NCBI GenBank assembly: GCA_949297715.1
Contig: CASFTJ010000006.1
Location: 42,239 to 106,238 of the forward strand
Source: an uncultured bacterium
GTDB taxonomy: Bacteria > Cyanobacteriota > Vampirovibrionia > Gastranaerophilales > Gastranaerophilaceae
DNA length: 64,000 nt
Direction: 5' to 3'
In this document: positions 8,777 to 17,678 of the stretch, piece by piece
How positions within the stretch are numbered: position 1 is the stretch's first letter
How the letters are laid out: every line of letters begins with the position of its first letter
Notes under the pieces: model-generated
Databases searched by the model: none
What the model was told of the DNA's origin: nothing
Seen by the model: the letters and a program-made list of their open reading frames with translations, nothing else
Position numbers and translations under genes: made by a program

Positions 8777-9652
8777 TTAAGAGGCTTCATGCAATTTATA
8801 AATGACAATATGTTTTCGGCTGACTCTTGCTTCTTCAGGGATAAAAGAATCCGTTTTTTGAACATAGGGTACATTTACGGTGTCTGGTCTGCGGGCAAAA
8901 ATTTCGCCTATTCTCAGTTGAATTGCATTAAGTTTTAAGGCACGAATTCTTGAATAATTATTCCCGTCTGAACCTGCCTGTGCAATTCCGCCCAAAACAC
9001 CCCATACAGTAATATCACCTTTTGCAATAACTTCGGCGCCGGGGTTCACATCGCCTATTATAACTATATTTCCTTCGGACTTTATACTCTGGCCTGAACG
9101 TAAAGTCCGCTGTATATACAATGTCGGAAGCTTCTCAGCTTCTTTCATATGTTTCTTAATCTCCTGAATTGTTTCGTCATCTTCTGATTCAATTTCTTCG
9201 GATGTTACTTCTACATCAGATCGAATTTCTTCTTTTATATCTTCTTCTTCAGGGTATCTTTCTTCAAAATCCCCTTCGCCAAATATTTTATCTAATGCAC
9301 TTTCTAATTCTCGATTAACTTCAGCTTCCAAAGTACCGTCTTCATTAAACTCAGGGGCTTCTACGGTATTTTCAAACTCCATCAAGGCTATACCTAAAGT
9401 TTGTGCTGAATTTTTAGTTTCTGCATTGACTGAAGATATAAATGCCAGATTGCTATCCATTGATTCTATCAATGCTTTTACACTGATTAGCTGGGATTGG
9501 TTAAGATCGACTTCGCCTAACTTAAGGCATACATTTTTGTCTTTTGCCTCGGGCAAATCTAAAATTCTGCTTAATTCGTAAATTATCTCAGATGTTTTTT
9601 TGGCGTTGCTCAAGTCAACGATAAAACCGTTTTCAATATATCCCTTATCCAT
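8777..9652 (-). CDS. minC: Septum site-determining protein MinC
   Basis: The FtsZ inhibitor of the Min system, 291 residues with the start chosen here. The C-terminal beta-helix is clear ('IVIIGDVNPGAEVIAKGDI', 'VWGVLGGIAQAG') and binds MinD. The N-terminal domain is divergent and a very acidic linker of about 70 residues joins the two. I chose ATG 9652 because GGAAGG lies 6 bases upstream. An in-frame TTG at 9775 would add 41 residues but has no ribosome site. It heads the min operon, 45 bases before minD. Confidence 0.9.
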   Translation of the reverse strand: MDKGYIENGFIVDLSNAKKTSEIIYELSRILDLPEAKDKNVCLKLGEVDLNQSQLISVKALIESMDSNLAFISSVNAETKNSAQTLGIALMEFENTVEAPEFNEDGTLEAEVNRELESALDKIFGEGDFEERYPEEEDIKEEIRSDVEVTSEEIESEDDETIQEIKKHMKEAEKLPTLYIQRTLRSGQSIKSEGNIVIIGDVNPGAEVIAKGDITVWGVLGGIAQAGSDGNNYSRIRALKLNAIQLRIGEIFARRPDTVNVPYVQKTDSFIPEEARVSRKHIVIYKLHEAS

Positions 9653-9807
9653 TCTTATCCTTCCGCTAATCCGGTCTTCTGCTCTCCGAAATTTTTGAGT
9701 TTCGTTCCGCAATAACTGTTCCATTTTAAAACAGCTATCTTCCATGACAATACACGAAACAATTTTTCTCTGCAACTTATTCGCTACAAATTTTAATATT
9801 TATTAAA

Positions 9808-10830
9808 TTATACAAAAGTATCAAGATTTACACGTTTTTGTGCAAGTCTTACATTCAAGTCTGATTTTGTAATCGCACCATCACCGTTTACATCAAGCCC
9901 TCTGTTGCTATTGTAATATTTTTCTCCGCTTCTTGTTAAAACTTCTCGTTTTGCTCTTGCTGGAAGAAAAGTTACGGCATAAAGATCGGCTGCAGTTAGT
10001 TTTTTACCTTTGGGTAATCTGTTTGCGTTCATTTTGTAATATTTTTCAACTAAATCAAGCTGTTCAAGCGCACTCATTTTTTCAATTTTTTCTAAAGTTA
10101 AATTGAGTCCGTAAACTCTATTTAGTTCAGGTATTGCATCGCTTTTTGTGAACTGGATTAAACCTACTGCTGTTTTTTCACCGTTTGGTTTTTTATAGGT
10201 TGCTGTGGGATTTAAACTTGATTCCGAATTCATTAATGCAAGCAAATCTTCATAATCACAGTTAATATTTTTTGCAACCTGTTTAACCTTATTCAAAAAT
10301 TCTTTATTAAGATAATCTTTACTAAAGGTAGAATAAATCGGTTTTGCAGAAGGATAAACCGAAGAAATTGAAGATTTTGAGGAGGCAGACGATGCCAATG
10401 ATGTTGAATATGTTGATGATGTTAAAGAAGTCGAAGAAGCGCTTTTTAAATCATTAAAACTGTTATTAGCTCTTGCCGTAATTGCCCCAAACAAAGTAGA
10501 ACAATCAGTTTTGGAATAATCATTGAAACTATATAAATTCCAATTACTGTTAAGACTGTCAAAATTTGTAGAGAAACTGTTCGGTACGGTTATTGGAGGG
10601 AATTGATAATTATTATTATAATTATTGTATGAATTATAGTTATAACAAGAAAAAACAGGAGGAAATGACGGCATCATCCAGCTTGTGCTGAACAGTGCAG
10701 GAAAAATATTAAAACTGCAAAACGGATTGTAGTATGAATACGAAAATACAGGACTGAAAGTTCCAAAACAACTGCCTATCCCAAGTCCAGTTAAATAACA
10801 GTTATTAAATCCAACAATTCCGTACGTCAT
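9808..10830 (-). CDS. Lysozyme/transglycosylase-like protein, paralogue of the 6175 gene product
   Basis: A 340-residue protein. Residues 1-100 are rich in Tyr, Asn, Phe and Ser, and 125-170 is a Ser/Thr linker. Residues about 172-305 form a lysozyme-like domain with 'ALMNSESSLNP' (E203 likely catalytic) and 'AVGLIQFT' (221-228). The C-terminus carries DVNGDGAITKSDL (313-325), a good calcium-binding loop. The C-terminal 170 residues align throughout with the protein encoded at 6175-7371, but the N-terminus is unrelated. No classical signal peptide is seen. Substrate and location are unknown. It lies just upstream of minC in the same orientation, with a separate start. Confidence 0.65.
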   Translation of the reverse strand: MTYGIVGFNNCYLTGLGIGSCFGTFSPVFSYSYYNPFCSFNIFPALFSTSWMMPSFPPVFSCYNYNSYNNYNNNYQFPPITVPNSFSTNFDSLNSNWNLYSFNDYSKTDCSTLFGAITARANNSFNDLKSASSTSLTSSTYSTSLASSASSKSSISSVYPSAKPIYSTFSKDYLNKEFLNKVKQVAKNINCDYEDLLALMNSESSLNPTATYKKPNGEKTAVGLIQFTKSDAIPELNRVYGLNLTLEKIEKMSALEQLDLVEKYYKMNANRLPKGKKLTAADLYAVTFLPARAKREVLTRSGEKYYNSNRGLDVNGDGAITKSDLNVRLAQKRVNLDTFV

Positions 10831-10983
10831 AACTTTCCCTAATTCCCCGTTATATTTATATAAAGTATTTTTTCCAAAAATAATTTACCTATAAAGACCG
10901 GTTTGTAAAAAAATATTAATTTATTTATTAATTTATGTAAAAAAATATTTTTATTGTATAATTTTCTTAAGGTAAAAATAATT

Positions 10984-11667
10984 ATGTTTAATGAAACAAA
11001 GACGCACGAGATTACAGTAGACGTTGTTATATTAACCATTAAGAACGGTTCATTACAGGTTTTGCTTGTAAAAAGGCTAAATGAGCCATTTAAAGATAAA
11101 TGGGCAATCCCCGGTGGTTACGTACGTTTGTCAGAAAACCTTGATCAAGCGGCATTAAGAGTTTTAAAAGAACGTACAAATGTTGACAACATTTATCTTG
11201 AGCAGCTTTACACATTTGGAGATCCGCTCAGACACCCTAATTCGCGTGTCATCACCTGCGCATACTTTGCGCTTGTAAGAGCTGAAGATATCCAGATTGT
11301 TTCATCACCGGAACTCGGCTGGCATAAGATTTCAGACTTGCCGCCGCTTGCGTTCGACCACAAAGAAATTATCGAATATTCACTAAAACGCACCAGAGAA
11401 AGATTGGAAATTTGTCCGGTTGCATATCAGTTATTGAATGAAAAATTTACCCTTACGGAAATGCAAAAAGCTTATGAACTTATTATGTCCAAAAAACTTG
11501 ACAAACGCAATTTCCGCAAAAAAGCACTTTCAACAGACGGTCTTATTGAATTAGATGAATACACAAAATCTTCATCAAAAAGACCGGCACGCCTTTATAC
11601 TTTTGAAAATATCAAGCTTAATTCAAAGCGTGCACATTTTATTTCGAATAAAAAGGAGAAAAAATAA
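10984..11667 (+). CDS. NrtR-like Nudix-domain transcriptional regulator
   Basis: A 228-residue protein from ATG 10984 (a TTG at 10954 would add 10 residues). The N-terminal half is a Nudix domain ('WAIPGGYVRLSENL'). The Nudix box is degenerate: after the conserved G-x5-E and R, two of the three later catalytic glutamates are replaced ('RVLKERTNV'), so hydrolysis is unlikely. The C-terminal part ('FTLTEMQKAYELIM', 'NFRKKAL') matches the winged helix of NrtR regulators, which control NAD synthesis genes by sensing ADP-ribose in other bacteria. A TATAAT lies at 10957-10962. It is followed after 3 bases by secG. The target genes are not visible here. Confidence 0.8.
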   Translation: MFNETKTHEITVDVVILTIKNGSLQVLLVKRLNEPFKDKWAIPGGYVRLSENLDQAALRVLKERTNVDNIYLEQLYTFGDPLRHPNSRVITCAYFALVRAEDIQIVSSPELGWHKISDLPPLAFDHKEIIEYSLKRTRERLEICPVAYQLLNEKFTLTEMQKAYELIMSKKLDKRNFRKKALSTDGLIELDEYTKSSSKRPARLYTFENIKLNSKRAHFISNKKEKK

Positions 11668-11670
11668 AAA

Positions 11671-11895
11671 ATGGTTACATTTATCTGGACAGTCCAAATT
11701 ATATCAGCGTTGTTATTGATAATATTAATATTACTTCACTCACCAAAAGGCGACGGAATTGCGGGATTTGGCGGAGCATCGCAGATTTTTTCATCACAAA
11801 AAAGTGCTGAAAAAGGACTTAATAAAGTTACAGGAATTGTTGCTGCAGTATTTATTATTTGCACATTCCTTCTCGGATACGGGATTATAAAATAA
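11671..11895 (+). CDS. secG: Preprotein translocase subunit SecG
   Basis: A 74-residue SecG of the SecYEG inner-membrane channel. Two transmembrane helices (about 5-23 and 52-72) flank the conserved loop 'GDGIAGFGGASQIF'. Length is normal. It starts three bases after the NrtR-like gene, with 'AAGGAG' as ribosome site inside the end of that gene. Confidence 0.95.
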   Translation: MVTFIWTVQIISALLLIILILLHSPKGDGIAGFGGASQIFSSQKSAEKGLNKVTGIVAAVFIICTFLLGYGIIK

Positions 11896-11924
11896 ATTCT
11901 CCCGTAAATTTTTAAGGGCAGATT

Positions 11925-12671
11925 ATGAGTGAAATATTTGCGCGTAACGAATTGTACTGGGGAAATGAAGCCCAGAAAATTTTGGCATCTAAACACGCTG
12001 CAATCTTCGGACTTGGCGGTGTCGGCGGGTATTGTGCGGAAACTCTTGCAAGAGCCGGTGTCGGGAAATTAACAATCGTCGATTTTGATACCGTATCCAA
12101 ATCAAATATTAATCGTCAAATTGCAGCACTTCATTCTACAATAAACCTAAAAAAAACAGACGTAACCGCCAAAAGACTTAAAGATATAAATCCTGATTTA
12201 GAATTAATTGTAATTGACGATTTTTATACAAATGAAGACTCAATTCTTGACGGGGTTGATTTTGCAGCAGATGCAATAGACACACTCAGAGCAAAAATTT
12301 CATTACTTGAAAACTGTTATAAAAAAAGAATCCCCGTAATCAGCTCAATGGGTGCGGGAAACAGAATTGCACCTGAAAAATTGTACATTTCAGACATTTC
12401 CGAAATAGAAAATAAAAATGCACCGTTTATATCAAATTGCATTTATCAGTTAAAAAAGCTTGGTATTGAAAAAGGGATTACGGTCGTCGCAAGCAGAGAA
12501 AAACCTTATTCAAAAGAAAAAATTCAAAACACTGAAACCGTCATTAAAAATTCAGGAGAAAAATTGGAATTCAGCAAAATAACTCCTGCGTCAACACCTT
12601 TTGTTGCAAGCTGTGCCGGAATTTTTATGGCATCATTTATAGTCAGAAAATTTATTGAAGGAATTGAATAA
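11925..12671 (+). CDS. tcdA: tRNA threonylcarbamoyladenosine dehydratase (TcdA/ThiF family)
   Basis: A 248-residue ThiF/E1-like adenylating enzyme. The nucleotide-binding motif 'GLGGVGGYCAETLARAGVG' is at residues 29-47, followed by 'DFDTVSKSNINRQ', the E1 Asp/Arg pattern. TcdA cyclises t6A37 of tRNAs to ct6A. The length and 'SSMGAGNR' fit TcdA better than MoeB or ThiF, which carry a Zn tetrad not seen here. The last base of its stop codon starts the next gene (TAATG overlap), so translation is coupled. Confidence 0.85.
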   Translation: MSEIFARNELYWGNEAQKILASKHAAIFGLGGVGGYCAETLARAGVGKLTIVDFDTVSKSNINRQIAALHSTINLKKTDVTAKRLKDINPDLELIVIDDFYTNEDSILDGVDFAADAIDTLRAKISLLENCYKKRIPVISSMGAGNRIAPEKLYISDISEIENKNAPFISNCIYQLKKLGIEKGITVVASREKPYSKEKIQNTETVIKNSGEKLEFSKITPASTPFVASCAGIFMASFIVRKFIEGIE

Positions 12672-13375
12672 TGCTTAATATTTTAGTAACAGGAGCCTCA
12701 AAAGGTATCGGAAGACAAATTGCAGAAGAATTGAAAACTTGCGGAAATCTCTTTGTAACAGGTCGAAATAAAGAAGCACTAATTTCTATTGGCGCAAAAG
12801 ATTACTGTATTTGTGATTTAGCAGACTCTCCAGAAATCCTCGGGGATTTTATTGAACAAAATAATATAAATGTTTTAATTAACAACGCAGGAGAATATAT
12901 CTACGGCGCCATAGATAAAATGAAGCTTGACGAAATTCAAAAAATTCACAAAACAAACTTAATTGCACCGGCATATTTAATTTCACGCGCCGTTCCATAT
13001 ATGAAAGCACAAAGGTTCGGCAGGATAATTAATATCGGCTCAATTTCAGGTATTATGGGCGAAGCAAATGCAAGCCTTTATTCCTCCTCCAAAGCGGGGC
13101 TTATGGGACTTACAAAAGCGCTTGCACTTGAGCTTGCAGAATTTAACATTACCGTAAACACGATTAATCCGGGCTGGGTTGAAACTAATCTCGGAACTGA
13201 TTCAATTGAACAATCAGAATTTACTAAAGAAGAAATACTTGACTGTATTCCGCAAAAAAGATTTGTCACACCTGAAGAAGTTGCAAAGCTTGTTAAATAC
13301 CTTATCTCTGACAATGCAAGAGGAATTACGGGACAAGGAATTAATCTATGCGCAGGATTAAGTGTCGGAATTTAA
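12671..13375 (+). CDS. Short-chain dehydrogenase/reductase (FabG-like)
   Basis: A 234-residue classical SDR. The cofactor motif is 'TGASKGIGRQIAEEL' (residues 7-21). 'NNAG' follows at about 73, and the catalytic pair is in 'YSSSKAG' (Tyr-x3-Lys) after the Ser of 'GSISG'. The C-terminal 'GQGINLCAG' closely follows FabG proteins. It may be a 3-oxoacyl-ACP reductase, but it stands with tcdA and not with fatty acid genes, so the substrate is uncertain. It overlaps tcdA by one base. Confidence 0.75.
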   Translation: MLNILVTGASKGIGRQIAEELKTCGNLFVTGRNKEALISIGAKDYCICDLADSPEILGDFIEQNNINVLINNAGEYIYGAIDKMKLDEIQKIHKTNLIAPAYLISRAVPYMKAQRFGRIINIGSISGIMGEANASLYSSSKAGLMGLTKALALELAEFNITVNTINPGWVETNLGTDSIEQSEFTKEEILDCIPQKRFVTPEEVAKLVKYLISDNARGITGQGINLCAGLSVGI

Positions 13376-13392
13376 TTGGGAATTATAAATTG

Positions 13393-13770
13393 TTATTTAT
13401 TATTCTCATAAATATCTATTAAACGATGTTCTGATACTTTTTCAAGTTCTTCACAAATACCGATTTCATCAATTGCTCTGGTTTTCAAAACAACTTCATT
13501 AATTTTTACATGATGAAACTTGTTATAAAGTCTTTCCATGATATTTCTTGGTTTTATATCAGAAAAACAAAGAGCTAATCGAACTTTCTTAGGATCATTC
13601 TTGCTTACAAAAGGCTTCATACTCACTACTGAATCGTATTTTTTTGAAAATGAATCAATTGCAGGCATTTTCTTTATTGAATTAAACATCTCCTCAGACA
13701 CATTTAAAGGATTACGTTTTAAAGCACCAAATGATTGTGCTAAATTTGGGGTAATTGTTTGAATTTCCAT
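13393..13770 (-). CDS. Hypothetical protein
   Basis: A 125-residue protein with no family I recognise. I chose ATG 13770 because AAAGGA lies close upstream. The longer frame to 13833 would overlap the glycosyltransferase gene and starts without a ribosome site. The product is basic, with no signal peptide or membrane helix. Its N-terminus 'NLAQSFGALKRNP' loosely recalls the short Phe-x-Gly segment near the start of the protein at 49954-51138 ('PIFKG'). It follows the glycosyltransferase gene by 43 bases and may be co-transcribed with it. Confidence 0.55.
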   Translation of the reverse strand: MEIQTITPNLAQSFGALKRNPLNVSEEMFNSIKKMPAIDSFSKKYDSVVSMKPFVSKNDPKKVRLALCFSDIKPRNIMERLYNKFHHVKINEVVLKTRAIDEIGICEELEKVSEHRLIDIYENNK

Positions 13771-13813
13771 TTTATTTTCCTTTCTATTAATGGGGTACAA
13801 AAGTATTCTATTA

Positions 13814-14809
13814 CTAAAAAACAGTGTTTGCAATAGTTTCAGCTAAAATTTTTAAACAATCTAAAGTTTCACAAGTTGTCTGTCGTTTTTCCCATAAACA
13901 TGGTTTAATAGGGCAAGAATCGTTTGCTTTTATTGCAGTAACAAGATTTGACTTTGGAATTAATTTTTTATCATCTGTCGGCCCGAAAATTGCATAAGTC
14001 TTGGTTCTCATCGCAACTGCCACATGCAAAGGTGCTGAATCAGAACAAATAAATTTTTCGGCTTGTCCGATTAATACAGCTAAATCTTTAAGGCTTTTGG
14101 TTTTTCCGTAATAATTTTCAAACAATTCATTGTCATTAACATTTTTGAGAATAATTTCAATACATTCACTATCATCAGGCCCGCCTGCTAAGATAACTTT
14201 TTTACCTTTAGATAAAAGTATATTAATAGTTTCCGCCCAAATTTCAGGCGTAATTGTTTTAACTATACCCTTTTGAACGCTTAAACGGCTGACTCCGGGG
14301 TGAATAAGTATGGAATTGGGGATTTTTTGCTGAGGCGGGATATCAATTTCCGGAAGTTCCGTTACATTATCCGTAAGAGCTGAAACTAAGTCATGGTACA
14401 TCTTGCAGGCATATTGATTTTTATTCAGCGGAATCGCTTTTGTAAGAAGTTTTCGGCTTAAATTTCCCGTATCATATCCGTAACGCTCTTTAATTCGGGT
14501 TAAAAATAATAAAACACTTATAAACTTATTTCCGCCTGAAGATATGACTATATCAAACTTTCCGGCTCTTGCCTTAAAGATAAATTTCAAAAGTTCAAGA
14601 TATTTATTTTCACCTTTGACATCAATTAAAATCAAATCATCAATGATATTCGTCAAATCTTTAACCGATTTACTCCTCGGCTCAAGCGCAAGAGTAATTT
14701 TTGAATTCGGAAATTCTTTTTTTAAAGAAATTAAACTTGGCAGAAAAAATATCTCATCACCAATTCCGCCAAAATTTATCGCTAAAATATTTTTAAAATC
14801 ATTTTTCAT
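13814..14809 (-). CDS. Glycosyltransferase family 9 (heptosyltransferase-like)
   Basis: A 331-residue GT9-type protein with two Rossmann halves. The N-terminal 'INFGGIGDEIFFLPSLISLK' replaces the usual 'R.GDIGD' motif, and the C-terminal half has 'HPGVS', 'LAGGPDDSE' and 'ICSDSAPLHVAVAM' with 'IFGPTDD', all GT9 hallmarks. Such enzymes add heptose or related sugars to lipopolysaccharide core. The exact sugar is not predictable. It is divergent from comM, with only 63 bases between the two starts. There is no clear ribosome site before the ATG. Confidence 0.8.
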   Translation of the reverse strand: MKNDFKNILAINFGGIGDEIFFLPSLISLKKEFPNSKITLALEPRSKSVKDLTNIIDDLILIDVKGENKYLELLKFIFKARAGKFDIVISSGGNKFISVLLFLTRIKERYGYDTGNLSRKLLTKAIPLNKNQYACKMYHDLVSALTDNVTELPEIDIPPQQKIPNSILIHPGVSRLSVQKGIVKTITPEIWAETINILLSKGKKVILAGGPDDSECIEIILKNVNDNELFENYYGKTKSLKDLAVLIGQAEKFICSDSAPLHVAVAMRTKTYAIFGPTDDKKLIPKSNLVTAIKANDSCPIKPCLWEKRQTTCETLDCLKILAETIANTVF

Positions 14810-14860
14810 AACATTATTATTTTAGCAAAAAAATTTTAGAGTTATCAGAAAATTTTTATG

Positions 14861-14873
14861 TATAATTAACTTA
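14861..14873 (+). promoter_or_regulatory. -10 box placing the comM transcript start at its ATG
   Basis: TATAAT at 14861-14866 begins exactly 12 bases before the A of the start codon (14873), so transcription would begin at or next to the ATG. No Shine-Dalgarno sequence is present. The -35 region is weak. Confidence 0.5.
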
Positions 14874-16411
14874 TGGTAAATAAAGTAACAACCTCAACCG
14901 TAATAGGGTTGGATGCATACAAAATAACGGTGGAAATTGATGTAATAAACTCACTTCCCGGGATTTCAATTGTCGGACTTCCCGATACTGCCGTAAACGA
15001 AGCACGTGACAGAGTTCGCTCTGCAATCAAAAACAGCGGTTACACCTTTCCGACCAAAAAAGTTGTCATAAACCTTGCTCCTGCTGACTTAAAGAAAAAC
15101 GGAACAAATTTTGACCTTCCGATAGCTGTTGGAATTCTGGTTGAAGAAGAAGTTATTGAAAGTGAAAAAATAAAAGAATACGCTTTTATCGGAGAGCTAT
15201 CGCTCGACGGCAAAATCAGAGGAGTAAGCGGTGTTCTTCCAATTATCTTAGGACTTAAAAGTTCAGGAGTTAAAAATGTAATAGTTCCGTCCGTAAACGC
15301 AAATGAAGCTGCACTTGCTGACGGAATAAATATTTATGGAGCAGAAGACCTTACAGATGTTGTAAACCATTTTATTGAAACTCCATTAAAAATTACAAAA
15401 ATTGACCTCAATTCATATTTAACAAACTCTGATGAAAATGAATATATTTATGATTTTAAAGATGTAAAGGGGCAAAAAAAGGCCAAGAAAGCTTTAGAAA
15501 TTGCAGCCGCAGGCGGGCATAATCTTCTTATGTCAGGCTCTCCGGGATCAGGGAAAACTCTGATGGCAAAATGTTTTCCGTCAATTCTGCCGCCGCTTGA
15601 ACTCAGTGAAGCACTTGAAATTACCAAAATATACAGTATTTCAGGACTTTTATCTCCAGATGAACCTTTAATGACAAAACGACCGTTCCGTCCTGTTCAC
15701 CATACGGCGTCTGCAAACGGGATTATCGGGGGCGGTTCAAACCCAAAACCGGGAGAAATTACACTTGCACACCGAGGGGTATTATTTTTAGATGAAATCG
15801 TCGAATTTCCCCGTCAAGTTCTGGAAGTTTTAAGACAGCCGCTTGAAGATGCTAAAGTCGTAATCTCTCGTGCTAATCATTCAATTACTTATCCTGCAAA
15901 ATTTATGCTTCTTGCTGCGATGAATCCATGCCCGTGCGGGTTTCTCGGAGATAAAGAAAAACAATGCACCTGCTCGGATTTTCAAATAAACAGATATCTT
16001 TCTAAACTCTCGGGCCCGCTTTTAGACAGAATTGATCTTCAAATAGAAGTCCCGAGATTAACCTCGGAAGAACTTCTTAAATCAACAGCCTTGGAAGAAA
16101 CTTCAGCGGATATAAGAAAACGGGTAATTTCTGCAAGAAAAATCCAAACTACAAGATACAAAAATGATAATATTCTTACAAACTCCGAACTTACCCCAAA
16201 ACTTATCAAAAAATATTGCAAATTAGATAAAGAATCTGAAGAACTTCTTAAAACCGCAATAGTTAAATACCAACTCTCAGGAAGACGCTATGACAGAATT
16301 TTAAAACTTGCCAGAACAATCGCTGATCTTGATAATTCAGCTGATATCAAACAAACCCATATAATGCAGGCTCTTCAATATAGAACTTTTATTAATCCTG
16401 CATTAACTTAA
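14873..16411 (+). CDS. comM: YifB/ComM-like Mg-chelatase-type AAA+ ATPase
   Basis: A 512-residue protein of the YifB/ComM family. An N-terminal ChlI-like domain ('GIDVIN'-type start, 'IVGLPDTAVNEARDRVRSA' at 33-51) is followed by the AAA+ core with Walker A GSPGSGKT at 222-229 and Walker B 'VLFLDEIVEF'. A Cys cluster ('NPCPCGFLGD', 'CTC') and the C-terminal Mg-chelatase lid domain follow. ComM is a hexameric helicase that drives branch migration of imported DNA during natural transformation. Full length. The transcript is probably leaderless. Confidence 0.92.
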   Translation: MVNKVTTSTVIGLDAYKITVEIDVINSLPGISIVGLPDTAVNEARDRVRSAIKNSGYTFPTKKVVINLAPADLKKNGTNFDLPIAVGILVEEEVIESEKIKEYAFIGELSLDGKIRGVSGVLPIILGLKSSGVKNVIVPSVNANEAALADGINIYGAEDLTDVVNHFIETPLKITKIDLNSYLTNSDENEYIYDFKDVKGQKKAKKALEIAAAGGHNLLMSGSPGSGKTLMAKCFPSILPPLELSEALEITKIYSISGLLSPDEPLMTKRPFRPVHHTASANGIIGGGSNPKPGEITLAHRGVLFLDEIVEFPRQVLEVLRQPLEDAKVVISRANHSITYPAKFMLLAAMNPCPCGFLGDKEKQCTCSDFQINRYLSKLSGPLLDRIDLQIEVPRLTSEELLKSTALEETSADIRKRVISARKIQTTRYKNDNILTNSELTPKLIKKYCKLDKESEELLKTAIVKYQLSGRRYDRILKLARTIADLDNSADIKQTHIMQALQYRTFINPALT

Positions 16412-17100
16412 AACTTCAAGTTTAAAAAATACTTGTCATCTTTTGCTGCGTAATAGGCACAATTAACCCCTAAAAGTTCATCCTTTGAAATACTCTCTGG
16501 GTTACAGTAAAATTTATAATTCGTTACGGGATAAAGAGTTCCGGGCTCACCCAATGCAACAAAATTTTTATCTATTAATTGAAATACAAAAACATCGTAG
16601 CCTAATTTGTTAGGCTTATCATTACCGCCATTTATATCTATAAGCACAATAAGAGGATCATCTTTCATTATCGGCTTATTTACTCTAAAAAGCTTATCGT
16701 CAACAACTATATCTATACCATTTTTATATACCAAATCAGAAATTTTAGCTTTACCATTCATTGTATAATACTCTTTTGTAGGACAAGCTTTATTTTTGTG
16801 TTTGTTTTTCTCTCCACATTCAAAACTTTTTAAATTCCTCTTGATAGCTTCTGAAAGATACCAATAATAAATATCATTACCGTCATCTTCTTCAAAGGGC
16901 TGTGTTGTTACATAACGCATTGCTTCATTTAATATAAAAACAGACTTTTTTAACCTTAAAGAATAACTTCTTTTTGCAACATGCTTATGAACAATTACAG
17001 TCATAACTGCAACGAACAGTATAAATACACCTATGTTGATTAAAAATCGGTATACACTCATTCCGTCCAATAATATTCTTTTATTTATAAACATCATCAC
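16408..17100 (-). CDS. Pilin-like membrane protein without a canonical prepilin cleavage site
   Basis: A 230-residue protein with one N-terminal membrane helix (about 19-41) followed by a long amphipathic helix, then a globular domain. The arrangement and the segment 'LIDINGGNDKPNKLGYDVFV' (about residues 152-171) match the pilin-like protein at 21544-22188 ('LVDVNGKKGPNKAGYDLF'). There is no Gly followed by Phe-x3-Glu cleavage motif here, so it may be an unprocessed or degenerate member. Cys residues occur in pairs (about 97/106 and 205/217). The gene overlaps the comM stop by 4 bases, tail to tail. Confidence 0.55.
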   Translation of the reverse strand: MMMFINKRILLDGMSVYRFLINIGVFILFVAVMTVIVHKHVAKRSYSLRLKKSVFILNEAMRYVTTQPFEEDDGNDIYYWYLSEAIKRNLKSFECGEKNKHKNKACPTKEYYTMNGKAKISDLVYKNGIDIVVDDKLFRVNKPIMKDDPLIVLIDINGGNDKPNKLGYDVFVFQLIDKNFVALGEPGTLYPVTNYKFYCNPESISKDELLGVNCAYYAAKDDKYFLNLKF

Positions 17101-17147
17101 CCAAAACTCTTATTTTAAACCATGCCTTTATTTTAATGATTATAACA

Positions 17148-17678
17148 CTACATATTCGAATTTACAAGATAAATAATTAAACCTATTATCGCCGAAATTC
17201 CTAAATAAACCAACGGATCGTGTTTTTTCTTAATACTCATGACAAAAAGAATTATAAATAAACCTAATCCGATTAAGCTGAATTCATTCAAAAACATATT
17301 CACGCCGACTGCCGCCAAAAGCCCGCAGCCTGCCGGTTTCAGACAATATATAATTGATTTTACATACTCATTATCCTCAAACTGTTTAAGTAATATTGAA
17401 ACAATTATAACAATAATCAAAGATGGCAAAACAACTGATGCCGTCGCAATCACAGAACCCAAAACTCCTGAAGTAGTAAACCCTGCAAATGTTGCAACAT
17501 TCACCCCGACAGGCCCCGGGGTAATTGATGCTACCGCAATCATATCAGTTAACTGTTTTGCTGTATACCAGTGACGGGTTTCTGCAATATGATACAAAAA
17601 CGGTATCGTTGCATACCCTCCGCCAAATGAAAATAAGCCTATATGGAAAAATTCAAGAAATAATTGAAGATAAATCAT
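17148..17678 (-). CDS. Chromate transporter half-protein (CHR family), second subunit
   Basis: A 176-residue membrane protein of the CHR family. It has the signature 'FSFGGGYATIPFLYHIAE' near residue 16 and 'ITPGPVGVNVATFAGF', then about five hydrophobic helices. Short CHR proteins act as pairs of homologous halves. Its partner is the gene directly upstream, overlapping by 4 bases (17675-17678). The substrate may be chromate, sulfate or another anion. Confidence 0.85.
   Translation of the reverse strand: MIYLQLFLEFFHIGLFSFGGGYATIPFLYHIAETRHWYTAKQLTDMIAVASITPGPVGVNVATFAGFTTSGVLGSVIATASVVLPSLIIVIIVSILLKQFEDNEYVKSIIYCLKPAGCGLLAAVGVNMFLNEFSLIGLGLFIILFVMSIKKKHDPLVYLGISAIIGLIIYLVNSNM

Noticed and set aside
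9653..9775. N-terminal extension of MinC from TTG 9775
   Set aside because: No ribosome site; the internal ATG at 9652 has GGAAGG at the right distance.
11736..12100. Minus-strand frames opposite secG and tcdA
   Set aside because: Shadows of two well-recognised genes on the plus strand.
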